64,000 nt of DNA, taken from Myxococcales bacterium (GTDB lineage: Bacteria > Myxococcota_A > Polyangia > Nannocystales > Nannocystaceae). The first letter of the stretch is position 1, and the number at the start of each line of letters is the position of its first letter. The notes under the pieces were generated by a model. It saw only the letters and a program-made list of their open reading frames with translations. It did not search any database and was not told the origin of the DNA. Shown here one piece after another: positions 43,998-52,461 of this stretch. A program made the translations under genes and the position numbers. The stretch lies in the NCBI GenBank assembly GCA_020633295.1, contig JACKDW010000004.1, positions 496,001 to 560,000 on the forward strand, in the 5' to 3' direction.

Positions 43998-46900
43998 AGC
44001 TGGCTCCAGTCTCGAATGATGCGGCGCCGCAGGATGTGCTCCTCGCCGTCGAGGTAGGCCTGGATCCGGTCGGAGTGACGCGTCTGGCTGTCGGCCACGC
44101 TGTCGACGACGCGCTCGATCATCAGCACCTTGTGGCGCGCGAAGTAGCGGGAGGTCGTGAAGGTGTCGCGGAAGCGCTCGATCGAGCCGAGCAGCCGCTG
44201 GCAGCGCTCGAGCCGCCCGACGTTCGGCCAGCGCCGCAGCGCGTCGGCCACGCCCGCGCCGGCCTCGTAGCGGCCGACGTAGTCGAGGTCGTGCTCGAGC
44301 ACCGAGCGCAGGCACACGTCGATCAGGCTGTCGGCGCGCCGCGGGTCGCCCTGCTGCAGGTAGCCGGCGGCGACCTCGGCGCGCAGGCGGATGTCGCCGG
44401 ACTCGGAGTAGGTGCGCACGCCCTCGAGCGCGGTGAGCAGGCGCCCCGCGGTGTCGAGCGAGCCGAACCGCCGCAGCGCCGCGAGGGCTGGCTTGACGGC
44501 CAGCATCAGGTCGCGGACGGAGCCGAGCTCGCGGTCCCGCGCGACCTCGACGAGCTCCTCGAGCAGCTGCGACGCGAGCTGCTCGTGGTCGATCAGCGAG
44601 GCGCCCTGCAGGCACACGCCGAGCGCCTGGGCGCGGTGCGAGAGGATCTGGATGGCGCCGACGTGGCGCGCGGTCATCTCGACGAACTCGGCGACGAGGC
44701 GCTCGCTGCCGCTGCGCAGCGCGAGCCGGTAGATCTGCTCGAGCGCGACGACGACCTCGTAGTCGTAGTAGGCGCCGCGCGCGGTCATCAGCTGCTCGAT
44801 CACGCCGCGCAGCTCGCCGAGGTCCTTCTCGACGCTCGCGACCTTGCGCTCGACGTCCGCGCGCACGCGCGGCGGCGGCTCGGCGTCCTCGGGCACGCGC
44901 AGCCAGGCCGAGCGCTTGCGCAGCGACTCGACCGCGCGCTTGACCGACTTGTCCTTGAGGCCAGACGTGATCTTGCGGACCTCGTGCGCCCACGCGTCGT
45001 CGCTGCCGCCGGAGGCGTCGTGGGCCATGCGCGCGAGGTACAGGCGGTAGAGCGCGCGGTTGGGCGGGTCGTGGACGTCGAGCTCCTCCTCGACCGGCTC
45101 GACCAGCTCGCGCGCGGTCTGGCGCTCGCCCAGGCGCAGGAAGCCGATCCCGAACAGCAGCCGGGTGAAGCACGAGAGCACGTCGAAGTCCTCGATCGCG
45201 CGGGCCTCGACCTCGCGCCACATCGCCTGCAGCACGCCGCTCTGCGCCCGCTGGATGCGGTCCTCGGAGGCCGCGCCGTCCTCCTCGTCGTCCTCGCGCA
45301 CGAGCGCGTAGCGGACGAAGCTCGGCAGGTCGTAGAGCTCGCTGAGGCCGCGCTCGTTGATGCCGCCGAGCACCGCCTCCTTGGCGCGCGTCATCCCGAG
45401 CGTGTCGCCGGCGCGGTGATACCAGGTCGAGAGCACCGACCACGCGAGCCGCCGCGAGACCGGCGCGCGCGGGTCGGCGAACAGCGGCAGCGCGTACTGG
45501 ACGACGTCCTCCGAGAGCTCGATGCGCCCGACGAGCGCGTCCATCAGCGCGCCGCCGAGGTACGCGAGCTCGTTCGGCGCGCGCGCGTCCTTGACCGCGA
45601 GCTCGGCGGCCGTCTCGCCGCTGTGCGCGACGCCGGAGAGCCGCGCGTGCGCGCGCGCGACCTGGCCGACGACCCCGGGCGCGCGCGGCAGCCCGGCGTG
45701 GAAGCACGACTGCTCGAAGCAGGTCGCGGCCTCGTCGAGCTCGTCGAGCTGCTGCTTGAGCTCGCCGAGCTCCTGCCAGGTCTGGGGCTCCTGCACGCCG
45801 CCGTCGGCGATGCGCTCCTCGAGCGCGCGCGCCTGCACCCGCAGCGCCTTGAGCCGCTCGGCCTCGGGCGTCTCCTGGATGACCGCGTCGATCGCCTCCT
45901 CGATCGCCTCCTCGATCGGCGCGGCCGACTCGGCGCGACGCCGCGGCCGACGCCGACGCGCCAGCCCCTCGACCCGCTGCGGCGGCAGCACGGCGCGCTC
46001 CTCGAGGCGCGGCCACTCGATGCTCACGTTCGGGAACTCGAACACGCTCGCCTCGAGGATGTGATCGAGCTCGAGCCGCCGATCGGTGCTGACGTACTCG
46101 ATCCAGCGCGTCAGCGGGGCCTCGTCGACCTCCGCGATCGTGACCACGCGCGGCCCGTCGGCGTCCTCGCTGAGCACGACCACGTGGGCCTGGTCGAGCG
46201 CGAGCAGGCGCCGCAGCTCGTCGCGCCGCACCGCCGGCACGAGCCGCCGCGCGACCGGCAAGAACAGGTTGTCGGCCCCGGGCGCGCGCGCGTAGCCGGC
46301 GGTCCCGAGGTACTCGCTCAGGCGCGGCCCGATGCGCGAGACGCCGGGGCGCACGCGCTCGCGCAGGAGGTAGACGACCCCGCCCTGCCCCGCGAGCCGG
46401 GCCACGCTGACGCGCCCGAGCTCGTCGCTGCTCGCGGCCTCGATGAAGTCCTCGAGGCCGAGGAACTGCTCCGGCGTGAGCAGCCACAGCTCCGGGTCCG
46501 CAGGTGGCCCCGCGGCCAGGCGCAGGAAGATCTCGAAGCGCAGCTCGCCGCTCGCCGGCGCCAGGGTCTCGCGCGCGGCCAGCAGCTCCGGCGCGATCAC
46601 GTCGTGCACGCTGCGGGCGATCCACGCGCTCTCCGGGGGCAGCAGCCGCCAGCGCCCGGTCGCGTCGACGAGCGCGCTGCGATCGAGGCGCCCGAGCGCG
46701 GCCGCGGCGATCCGCGGGAGCGGGTGCTCAAAGCCCCACTCGATCCACAGCGGCGTCCGCCCGGCGCGCGCGTAGACGCGCGTGTCGCCCTCGTCCCCGT
46801 CGCGCGCGCGCATCAGCAGGTACAGCGGCGGGTTGGCCACGCGCACGCACAGCGTCGCGTCCCCGCCGCTCTCGGGCCGCAGCTCGACGACCATCGCGTC

Positions 46901-47395
46901 ATCCCGGCCGAGCAGCAACAGCCGCTCGAGCAGCCCCTGCGGCGCCGGGCTGTCGCGCCGCATCACGAACATCGCCTCGTCCACGAGCGGATCCCCGGGC
47001 ACGCCGAGCGGCCGCAGCGAGGTCACGAGCTGCTCGCCCTGCGTGATCGCGACGCCAGGCCACGACGCCTCCTCGCCGAGCGGCCCCGTCACGCCCGGGC
47101 TGGACTCGTCGTCCGCCTCGGGGCCGGGCGCCAGCGACTGGACCGACGCGTTCACGAGCCCGCCCTCGACGCGCAGCGTCACGCGCACGAGGTCGAGGCC
47201 GCGGCGGAGCAGGATCCCGGCCGCGCGCGCGTCGAGCCCGACCGACACGAGCACGCTGGCCCGCGTGGCGCCGTCGGCCAGGCACGTCCACTGCTGCTCG
47301 GCCAGCTCCGGGCACGCCTCCACGAGCAGCGCGAGCGTCCCGGCGTCGGCGGCGTCGCCCCGCAAGCGAACGCCGAGGGTGCCCTCGAGATCCAT
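43985..47395 (-). CDS. Large scaffold-like protein of MoxR operon (1136 aa)
   Basis: ATG at 47395 has AGGA at the correct distance and begins MDLEGTLGVRLRG; longer frames upstream are low complexity. Residues 1-430 appear alpha/beta without recognisable catalytic motif. A basic/Ala-Glu-rich linker (RRRRPRRRAES) and a probable coiled coil (EAERLKALRVQARALEERI) follow near 490-560. The rest to 1136 is helical-repeat-like (TPR/HEAT style, with LDELDEAATCFEQSCFHAG, TARELVEPVEEELDVHDPPNRALYRLYLARMAHD, AEVAAGYLQQGDPRRADSLIDVCLRSVLEHDLDY). No signal peptide, so cytoplasmic. First gene of the operon and the likely client-recognition or scaffold component. No named family recognised. Confidence 0.75.
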   Translation of the reverse strand: MDLEGTLGVRLRGDAADAGTLALLVEACPELAEQQWTCLADGATRASVLVSVGLDARAAGILLRRGLDLVRVTLRVEGGLVNASVQSLAPGPEADDESSPGVTGPLGEEASWPGVAITQGEQLVTSLRPLGVPGDPLVDEAMFVMRRDSPAPQGLLERLLLLGRDDAMVVELRPESGGDATLCVRVANPPLYLLMRARDGDEGDTRVYARAGRTPLWIEWGFEHPLPRIAAAALGRLDRSALVDATGRWRLLPPESAWIARSVHDVIAPELLAARETLAPASGELRFEIFLRLAAGPPADPELWLLTPEQFLGLEDFIEAASSDELGRVSVARLAGQGGVVYLLRERVRPGVSRIGPRLSEYLGTAGYARAPGADNLFLPVARRLVPAVRRDELRRLLALDQAHVVVLSEDADGPRVVTIAEVDEAPLTRWIEYVSTDRRLELDHILEASVFEFPNVSIEWPRLEERAVLPPQRVEGLARRRRPRRRAESAAPIEEAIEEAIDAVIQETPEAERLKALRVQARALEERIADGGVQEPQTWQELGELKQQLDELDEAATCFEQSCFHAGLPRAPGVVGQVARAHARLSGVAHSGETAAELAVKDARAPNELAYLGGALMDALVGRIELSEDVVQYALPLFADPRAPVSRRLAWSVLSTWYHRAGDTLGMTRAKEAVLGGINERGLSELYDLPSFVRYALVREDDEEDGAASEDRIQRAQSGVLQAMWREVEARAIEDFDVLSCFTRLLFGIGFLRLGERQTARELVEPVEEELDVHDPPNRALYRLYLARMAHDASGGSDDAWAHEVRKITSGLKDKSVKRAVESLRKRSAWLRVPEDAEPPPRVRADVERKVASVEKDLGELRGVIEQLMTARGAYYDYEVVVALEQIYRLALRSGSERLVAEFVEMTARHVGAIQILSHRAQALGVCLQGASLIDHEQLASQLLEELVEVARDRELGSVRDLMLAVKPALAALRRFGSLDTAGRLLTALEGVRTYSESGDIRLRAEVAAGYLQQGDPRRADSLIDVCLRSVLEHDLDYVGRYEAGAGVADALRRWPNVGRLERCQRLLGSIERFRDTFTTSRYFARHKVLMIERVVDSVADSQTRHSDRIQAYLDGEEHILRRRIIRDWSQLCGP

Positions 47396-47721
47396 CCCGT
47401 CCTGTCGCCTCGTCGTGTGCGGCCCCGGCCGGCGTCCCCCGGCTCCTGGCCCATCCTCGTTAAGAAGGACCCGACGTACAAGCACCTGACGTCCGCGAGC
47501 GTCATCGCGCGAGGAGGGGCGCGCCCGGGCGATCTCGACGCGCGCGGAGCTCGCGAGCGACCGACTTCGGGTGCCCACGGCGGCGCGCCGCGCCGCCCCG
47601 CGCCCGAACCTGCGCCCCGCGCCGTCGTCGCCGCGGCGCTGCCGCGTAATTCTGCGAGGGTCGCGCGCTCGAGACGCGGCTGCGCGCGACGGTGAGCGTG
47701 TGAGACCTCCAATCACGTACA

Positions 47722-47743
47722 CGGGGTTACCCCGCCGTATACT
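47722..47743 (+). promoter_or_regulatory. Promoter with palindromic operator upstream of alpha/beta hydrolase
   Basis: CGGGGT-T-ACCCCG (47722-47734, 6-bp arms) sits directly before TATACT (47738-47743), a good -10 hexamer 26 bp upstream of the ATG at 47769. A dyad overlapping the -35/-10 spacer suggests repression by a dimeric regulator. Confidence 0.5.
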
Positions 47744-47768
47744 GGTAGGCTCCGCGAGCGCCTCCGTG

Positions 47769-48563
47769 ATGGCCCTCCGGCTCGAAGTCCTTGAGTCAGT
47801 TCCGGAAGCAGGTGAGCGAAGGCCGCACCCGCTTCTGTTCGTACACGGCGCCTGGCACGGCGCCTGGTGCTGGCAGCCGCATTTCATGCCCTGGTTCTCG
47901 GCGCGCGGCTACCACTGCCACGCCGTCAGCCTGCGCGGCCACGGCGAGAGCGAGGGCGCGGAGCGCCTGCGCTCGACCCGGATCCGCGACTTCATGAGCG
48001 ATATCCGGCGCGTGGGCGACGAGCTCGGATCGCCGGTCGTCATCGCCCACTCCCTGGGCGCGCTCGCGCTGCGGCTCCTGCTCGAGGACTGGCGGCCGGC
48101 CGCCGCGATCCTGCTGTGCCCGTACATGCGCGAGGCCAACAGCCGCTGGCTCAAGGAGCTCTTGCCCCGCCACGTCGGGCGAGTGCTCGGCGCGCTCATG
48201 ACCGGGAACCCGTACCTGCTCGTCTGCAACCACGCGGTCGCGCGCCAGCTCTTCTTCTCAAAAGACATGTCTGAAGAGCAAGCTTCACAGTGGACCGCGC
48301 GCCTGCAGAACGAGTCGTTCTTCACCTTCATGGAGATGCTGCGCGGGCTGAGCTCGCGCCCCGAACGCGTCACCACGCCGATGCTCGTCGTCAGCGCCGA
48401 GCACGACGCGCTGTTCGCCCCCGAGAGCCACGAGGTGCTCGCGCGGCGCTACCGCGCGGACTTCCGCTTCCTCCCGGATCTGGCCCACGACGCGATGCTC
48501 GACACGCGCTGGGAGGTCGCCGCGCGCTGCGTGTTCGACTGGCTCGATCAGCGCGGCCTTTGA
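47769..48563 (+). CDS. Alpha/beta hydrolase
   Basis: The ATG at 47769 (MALRLEVLESVPE) follows the TATACT promoter; upstream extension is low complexity. Classical fold motifs: LLFVHGAWHGAWCW (oxyanion HG), nucleophile Ser in VVIAHSLGALALRLLL, acid Asp in LVVSAEHDALFAPES and His in LPDLAHDAMLDTRW. 264 residues without signal peptide, so cytoplasmic lipase/esterase-like. Specificity unknown. It is divergent from the MoxR operon, sharing a 370-bp intergenic region, so joint regulation is possible. Confidence 0.85.
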   Translation: MALRLEVLESVPEAGERRPHPLLFVHGAWHGAWCWQPHFMPWFSARGYHCHAVSLRGHGESEGAERLRSTRIRDFMSDIRRVGDELGSPVVIAHSLGALALRLLLEDWRPAAAILLCPYMREANSRWLKELLPRHVGRVLGALMTGNPYLLVCNHAVARQLFFSKDMSEEQASQWTARLQNESFFTFMEMLRGLSSRPERVTTPMLVVSAEHDALFAPESHEVLARRYRADFRFLPDLAHDAMLDTRWEVAARCVFDWLDQRGL

Positions 48564-48607
48564 CGTGGCACCATCGCGTGGTGCGCCTCGGCTCCCCGCG
48601 CGACGCG

Positions 48608-50164
48608 ATGACCGGCGCGACCGCGTCGCGGACGAGCGAGCGCGCGCCGGTCGTCGTGACGGCGCGCGCAGCGACGAGCGGACCGCCGATCGTGGCGCCG
48701 ATCGTGGCGCCGATCGTGACGATGATCGTGACGATGATCGCGGCGATGGTCGCGACGATGACCGCGCCGACCGTGGCCTGGGCCGCGGCGTGCTCCCACG
48801 ACCTGATCGAGCTGCACGCCGAGCGACGCGCGTCCGTCCGCGAGCAGCTCGCGCGCGCGCGCCCTGTGCTCGCCACGATCGAGTTCATCCCGCGCCCCGC
48901 TGCGGCCGCGCCGGGCGAGCACCTGCGGATGCTCCGCGTGGCGCGAGCGGACGCGCGAGCGCCCCAAGCCCGCGCCGAGCTCGAGCTCGCCTACGCGCGC
49001 GCGCTGCTGGCCGCGCGCGAGCACCTGACCGCGCGTCACGACGCTCACTACGCCGCGATCTACGACGCCGAGGAGCGCGGGCAGACGGCGCGCGCGCGCG
49101 CCCTCTCGACGCGGCGGATGTCCTACGAGTCACGCCGACGCGCGCTCGACGGGCAGCTCATCGCGCTCCTGCAGACGGCCGTCGCGCAAGGCGACGCGGC
49201 GGCCTCGCCCGTCGACCCGCAGCTGCTGCTCGAGCTTTTCGGCTCGCGCGCGCGCGGGCTGGCGAGCCCGCGCGCGCGCGCCGCGGCGCTCGAGCGGATC
49301 TCGCGGGCCGGCGCGCCGCTCGAGACGTGGCTGTTCGCGCAGCTCATGATCGGGGACGCGCGCGCCGAGCAGGGTGAACCCGACGGCGCGCTGCGCCGCT
49401 ACCGGGCCGCCGCGCGCGCGGCCGCCGGGCTCACGCGCGCGCTCGCGCTCGATCGCGTCGCGCGTCTCAAGCTCTCCCAAGGACATGACCCATCGGGCAG
49501 CCTGTCGGCGTTCGTCTCGGCCCTCGAGGACGCGCGCGGCGACGACGAGCGGACCGAGCGGCTCGCGCGACAGCTGCGGAGAGACGCGCGCCGCGACCTC
49601 CCCCGCGCCTTCGCGCTCGCTCGCCCCCCGCGCGGCGCGCTCGACCAGCTGCGGCGCTGGGGCGCGGGGCCCGAGCCCCGCGAGGACATGGTGCGGCGCA
49701 TGGGCGTCACGCTCGCCGACAGCTACCTCGCGGCCGGTCGCGCCGAGGCGTCGAGCGAGGTGTACCGCCAGCTCGCGAGCGCCTTCCCCGACGACCCGGA
49801 CCGCTGCCGCTGGCGCGGGCTCATCGTCGCCAACAGCTACGCCTCCGGCGACGCGGACCGGCAGCGACGCGAGCTCGAGGCGCTGCTCGACCTCTCGCGG
49901 GCGCTCGACCAGGCGCCCGTTCGCCCGTCGGTTCGCGACGACTGTCGCGCGGCCGCGCTGGCCTACACCGCCACGCTCGCCCGCGCCTGGCACGAGCGCG
50001 CGATTCAGGAGCGCAGCGCCGCGCTGCGGCGGCACGCGGCCGCGGCCTACCTCGCGTTCGCGCTGCTGCGCCCCGGGTCGAGCGCCGCCGCGTCCATGAT
50101 GACCGACGCGCGCCGTCTGGACGCCGGGCAGCCGCCCACACCTGTGCTGCTCTGCACACGGTAG
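48608..50164 (+). CDS. Secreted helical-repeat (TPR-like) protein
   Basis: From ATG 48608 (or GTG 48581) an unusual signal segment made of near-repeats, PPIVAPIVAPIVTMIVTM, leads to a cleavage site after VAWAAA. The mature part is almost entirely helical, Ala/Arg/Leu-rich: ARAELELAYARALLAAREHL, ETWLFAQLMIGDARAEQGEPDGALRRY, VTLADSYLAAGRAEASSEVY, consistent with divergent TPR units. No catalytic motif. Probably periplasmic scaffold; the exact start is uncertain because the repeated hydrophobic DNA tract may have expanded. Confidence 0.65.
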   Translation: MTGATASRTSERAPVVVTARAATSGPPIVAPIVAPIVTMIVTMIAAMVATMTAPTVAWAAACSHDLIELHAERRASVREQLARARPVLATIEFIPRPAAAAPGEHLRMLRVARADARAPQARAELELAYARALLAAREHLTARHDAHYAAIYDAEERGQTARARALSTRRMSYESRRRALDGQLIALLQTAVAQGDAAASPVDPQLLLELFGSRARGLASPRARAAALERISRAGAPLETWLFAQLMIGDARAEQGEPDGALRRYRAAARAAAGLTRALALDRVARLKLSQGHDPSGSLSAFVSALEDARGDDERTERLARQLRRDARRDLPRAFALARPPRGALDQLRRWGAGPEPREDMVRRMGVTLADSYLAAGRAEASSEVYRQLASAFPDDPDRCRWRGLIVANSYASGDADRQRRELEALLDLSRALDQAPVRPSVRDDCRAAALAYTATLARAWHERAIQERSAALRRHAAAAYLAFALLRPGSSAAASMMTDARRLDAGQPPTPVLLCTR

Positions 50165-50365
50165 GACGGCTCCAGGAGCTGGCGTCGGCGCGACACGCGG
50201 ACGGCGAGGACCGCCCTCGTCCGCGCGCATCTCGGAGAATTTGCCGGCGCACCGAGTTCGCGGTCGACGCCTCGAGAACGGGATTTCGGGCGCCTCCTGG
50301 AGCGATCGGTCGAACTGGTTAATCGGATCGGCCGGTTCGCGACGCTACCTTGATCAAGAGGCGCC

Positions 50366-51124
50366 ATGAGACCCCACGCGATCAGCTGCATCATCCCGAC
50401 CTTCAACAGCGCCGACTACCTCCGGGGCGCGCTCGAGAGCGTGTTCTCCCAGACCTACAGCCCCGCCGAGATCATCATCGCCGACGCCGGCTCGACCGAC
50501 GGCACGCGCGAGCTGGCGCAGGAATTCGGCGAGTGGGTGCGGCTCTTGTGGCACCCGCGAAAGCCCCGCGACCTCACGCTCACCCGCCAGCTCGGCGTCC
50601 ACTTCGCGACCGGCGACTTCGTCGCGCTGCTCGACCCCACCGCCCGCTGGCGCCCCGACAAGCTCGCCCGTCAGCTCGCCCGCTTCGAGGCGCGCCCGGA
50701 GCTCGACGTGTCGGTGACCGCCGTCGCGGTCGACCTCGAGCTCGAGGACTTCGCCAGCAACCTCGAAGACAACCTGCACATGCAGACCGATCTCGATTCG
50801 GTCGAGCACCCGCTGCGCTACGCCGGCTCCACCCTGCTCGCGCGCCGCGAGCTGCTCGTCTCCTCGCGCGGGCGCGCGGTGCTCGACGCCCTCGAGCCGC
50901 TCGCCGACGAGACGGCCCTCGCGGGCCTCAAGATCGAGCGCGTCCCCGAGATCCTGACCCACCTCCACGCCGAGGATGAGCCGGAGCCCGCCCGCCGCGT
51001 CCCGCTCGCCGCCCCGCCCCAGCTCCAGCGCGTCCGCTCGCTGTTCCGGCGCCAGGGCGGACTGCTCAACCTCGCCGATCGCGGCGCTCGCCGGCTCTGG
51101 GCCGCGCGCGCGTCAGCGCGGTAG
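50366..51124 (+). CDS. Family 2-like glycosyltransferase, probably altered active site
   Basis: The ATG at 50366 has AAGAGG 4 bp upstream. GT-A features: SCIIPTFNSADYLRGALESVFSQTYSPAEIIIADAGSTDGTRE and LTRQLGVHFATGDFVALLDPTARWRPDKLARQ. In active family 2 enzymes the last segment has a metal-binding DxD (usually LDADDxWxPxKL); here it reads LDPTARWRP, so the second acid is lost. At 252 residues it is short, with a divergent acceptor half. It may be an inactive or regulatory homologue. A perfect terminator follows. Confidence 0.8.
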   Translation: MRPHAISCIIPTFNSADYLRGALESVFSQTYSPAEIIIADAGSTDGTRELAQEFGEWVRLLWHPRKPRDLTLTRQLGVHFATGDFVALLDPTARWRPDKLARQLARFEARPELDVSVTAVAVDLELEDFASNLEDNLHMQTDLDSVEHPLRYAGSTLLARRELLVSSRGRAVLDALEPLADETALAGLKIERVPEILTHLHAEDEPEPARRVPLAAPPQLQRVRSLFRRQGGLLNLADRGARRLWAARASAR

Positions 51125-51175
51125 CCAAGACCCAACCCGCGCCTGACCCGCGCGGCCCCCCACCGATAGCAGCCC

Positions 51176-51208
51176 GAAGCCCCGCTCGCCCCTGGCGAGC
51201 GGGGCTTC
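51176..51208 (+). terminator. Intrinsic-type terminator after glycosyltransferase gene
   Basis: GAAGCCCCGCTCGCC, loop CCT, then its exact complement: a perfect 15-bp stem. TCTCCATGT follows. The stem is the longest perfect hairpin noticed in the window. Confidence 0.8.
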
Positions 51209-51332
51209 TCCATGTCGCGCGTCTGCTCCGGACCGCCTGTCGCCTCGCAAAATCGCGCGACGTAGCTCACCGAGTGAAGCGCGCGATCGCGTCGACGGAC
51301 CTGCATGAAATTTGCGACGGCCGCCTACCCCC

Positions 51333-51358
51333 AAATTGGCGGCCGAATTCACCAATTT
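51333..51358. promoter_or_regulatory. Inverted repeat upstream of small unknown gene
   Basis: AAATTGG (51333-51339) and CCAATTT (51352-51358) with a 12-bp spacer in a locally AT-richer 200-bp leader before the ATG at 51492. Possible operator; no clear -10/-35 pair. Confidence 0.4.
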
Positions 51359-51491
51359 TGACCTTGTCTCCCTCAGATAACGCGCCCCTGGCAAACCCAA
51401 AATCGCTCGGCGCGACAACAACCGACGGCGCGAACCCGAGCGCAACGAACCTTCCGGACACACACCAGCCAACCCACCCACGAGAACGATC

Positions 51492-52097
51492 ATGAGCCGC
51501 GAAGCCACCATCCACGCCCTCTCGAGCCTGTTCGCCCGCTTCTTCGACGCCCGCCGCGGCTCGCTGACCCGCCGCGCCGCCCGACTGCACGCCGAGGTGC
51601 TCGACCACCTGCGCGAGTACCTCGACACCCTCGGCATCCGCCAGGTCGACCTCAAGCCCGTCGATCCCTCGGGCGACACCCTCCCGGGGATCCCGTGGCT
51701 CGGTCAGAGCGTCGACGTCGACACCTTGATCGCGCTGTTCGACGACTTCCAGGAGGACTACCTCGTGCACAACGTCAACGCCGAGCGCACCTTCCTGCGG
51801 GTCGCCGACGTGACGCTGCGCGGCCTCTCGCGCTGGCTCCGGTGCCAGCGCACGCCCACGCAGCCGACCCGGGTGGTCCGCTCGGAGCGCGAGCCGACCG
51901 CGGCCTACCCCGTGATCCCGCGCGGCTGCTTCGCCCACGCCCACGATCCCGCGCCCGCGCCCCGTCGTCGCGCTCGCGCGCCCCACACCCCGCCGCGCCT
52001 CGTCGCCCCCCGCGCCGCGCCGACCCAGGCCTACGCGACCGTGAGCGCCGAGCAGACCGGCACGATGTGGCGCCTCGACCCTTTCCGCGCCGGCTGA
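51492..52097 (+). CDS. Conserved-looking small protein, unknown
   Basis: 201 residues from ATG 51492. The first ~120 residues look structured and helical: HALSSLFARFFDARRGSLTR, HAEVLDHLREYLDTLGIRQVDLKPVDP, DTLIALFDDFQEDYLVHNVNAER, VADVTLRGLSRWL. The rest is a Pro/Arg/Ala-rich disordered tail with a short end (YATVSAEQTGTMWRLDPF). Codon use is typical of the genome. No family recognised. It has a long AT-richer leader and is followed by hairpins, so it seems to be an independent transcription unit. Confidence 0.65.
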   Translation: MSREATIHALSSLFARFFDARRGSLTRRAARLHAEVLDHLREYLDTLGIRQVDLKPVDPSGDTLPGIPWLGQSVDVDTLIALFDDFQEDYLVHNVNAERTFLRVADVTLRGLSRWLRCQRTPTQPTRVVRSEREPTAAYPVIPRGCFAHAHDPAPAPRRRARAPHTPPRLVAPRAAPTQAYATVSAEQTGTMWRLDPFRAG

Positions 52098-52111
52098 GTC
52101 GCGCGGCCGCT

Positions 52112-52144
52112 CGCCGGGGGCGTCGCGCGGCGACGTCCCCGGCG
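52112..52144 (+). terminator. Hairpin after the small unknown gene
   Basis: CGCCGGGGGCGTCGC, loop GCG, GCGACGTCCCCGGCG: 15-bp stem with one mismatch, beginning 15 bp after the stop codon at 52097. Confidence 0.6.
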
Positions 52145-52306
52145 GCAATTTCGAACCGGCGCGCGCGACCCTGCGGACCGTCGATTGCTCGACCCGCGCA
52201 CCGCGACCGGTTCGATTCAACCTGACCGAACAAACATTTGAGAGCACGGCGCAGCGCGGGCGCAGCCCGGCGCCCGGCCCGGGCTCCGCGCGACCGCGAT
52301 CGCGAA

Positions 52307-52336
52307 GCGACCCCGCCGGTACTCCGGCGGGGTCGC
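52307..52336. terminator. Hairpin between convergent genes
   Basis: GCGACCCCGCCGG, loop TACT, CCGGCGGGGTCGC: perfect 13-bp stem, followed on the plus strand by GTTGATAAAGG. It lies between the convergent genes at 51492 and 52462 and can act in either direction. Confidence 0.6.
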
Positions 52337-52461
52337 GTTGATAAAGGGGGTCAGAGCAGCGTGGCAGGCGGGCGGGTCGGGAGATTCGCGGCTTCCGTGT
52401 CGGTCGAGATAGGAGACCGACGGGATAGGGAGAAGCCGACGCGAGCCGCCCCGCGCGCGGC

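Noticed and set aside
44036..47695. 1219-codon plus-strand open frame opposite the large MoxR-operon protein
   Set aside because: Composition is the typical antisense mirror (Arg, Leu, Val, Glu, His) of a real minus-strand gene, with no motifs.
48254..48275. AAAGACATGTCT as a further ACATGT element
   Set aside because: Single half-site within the coding sequence of the alpha/beta hydrolase, without the 8-bp spaced partner.
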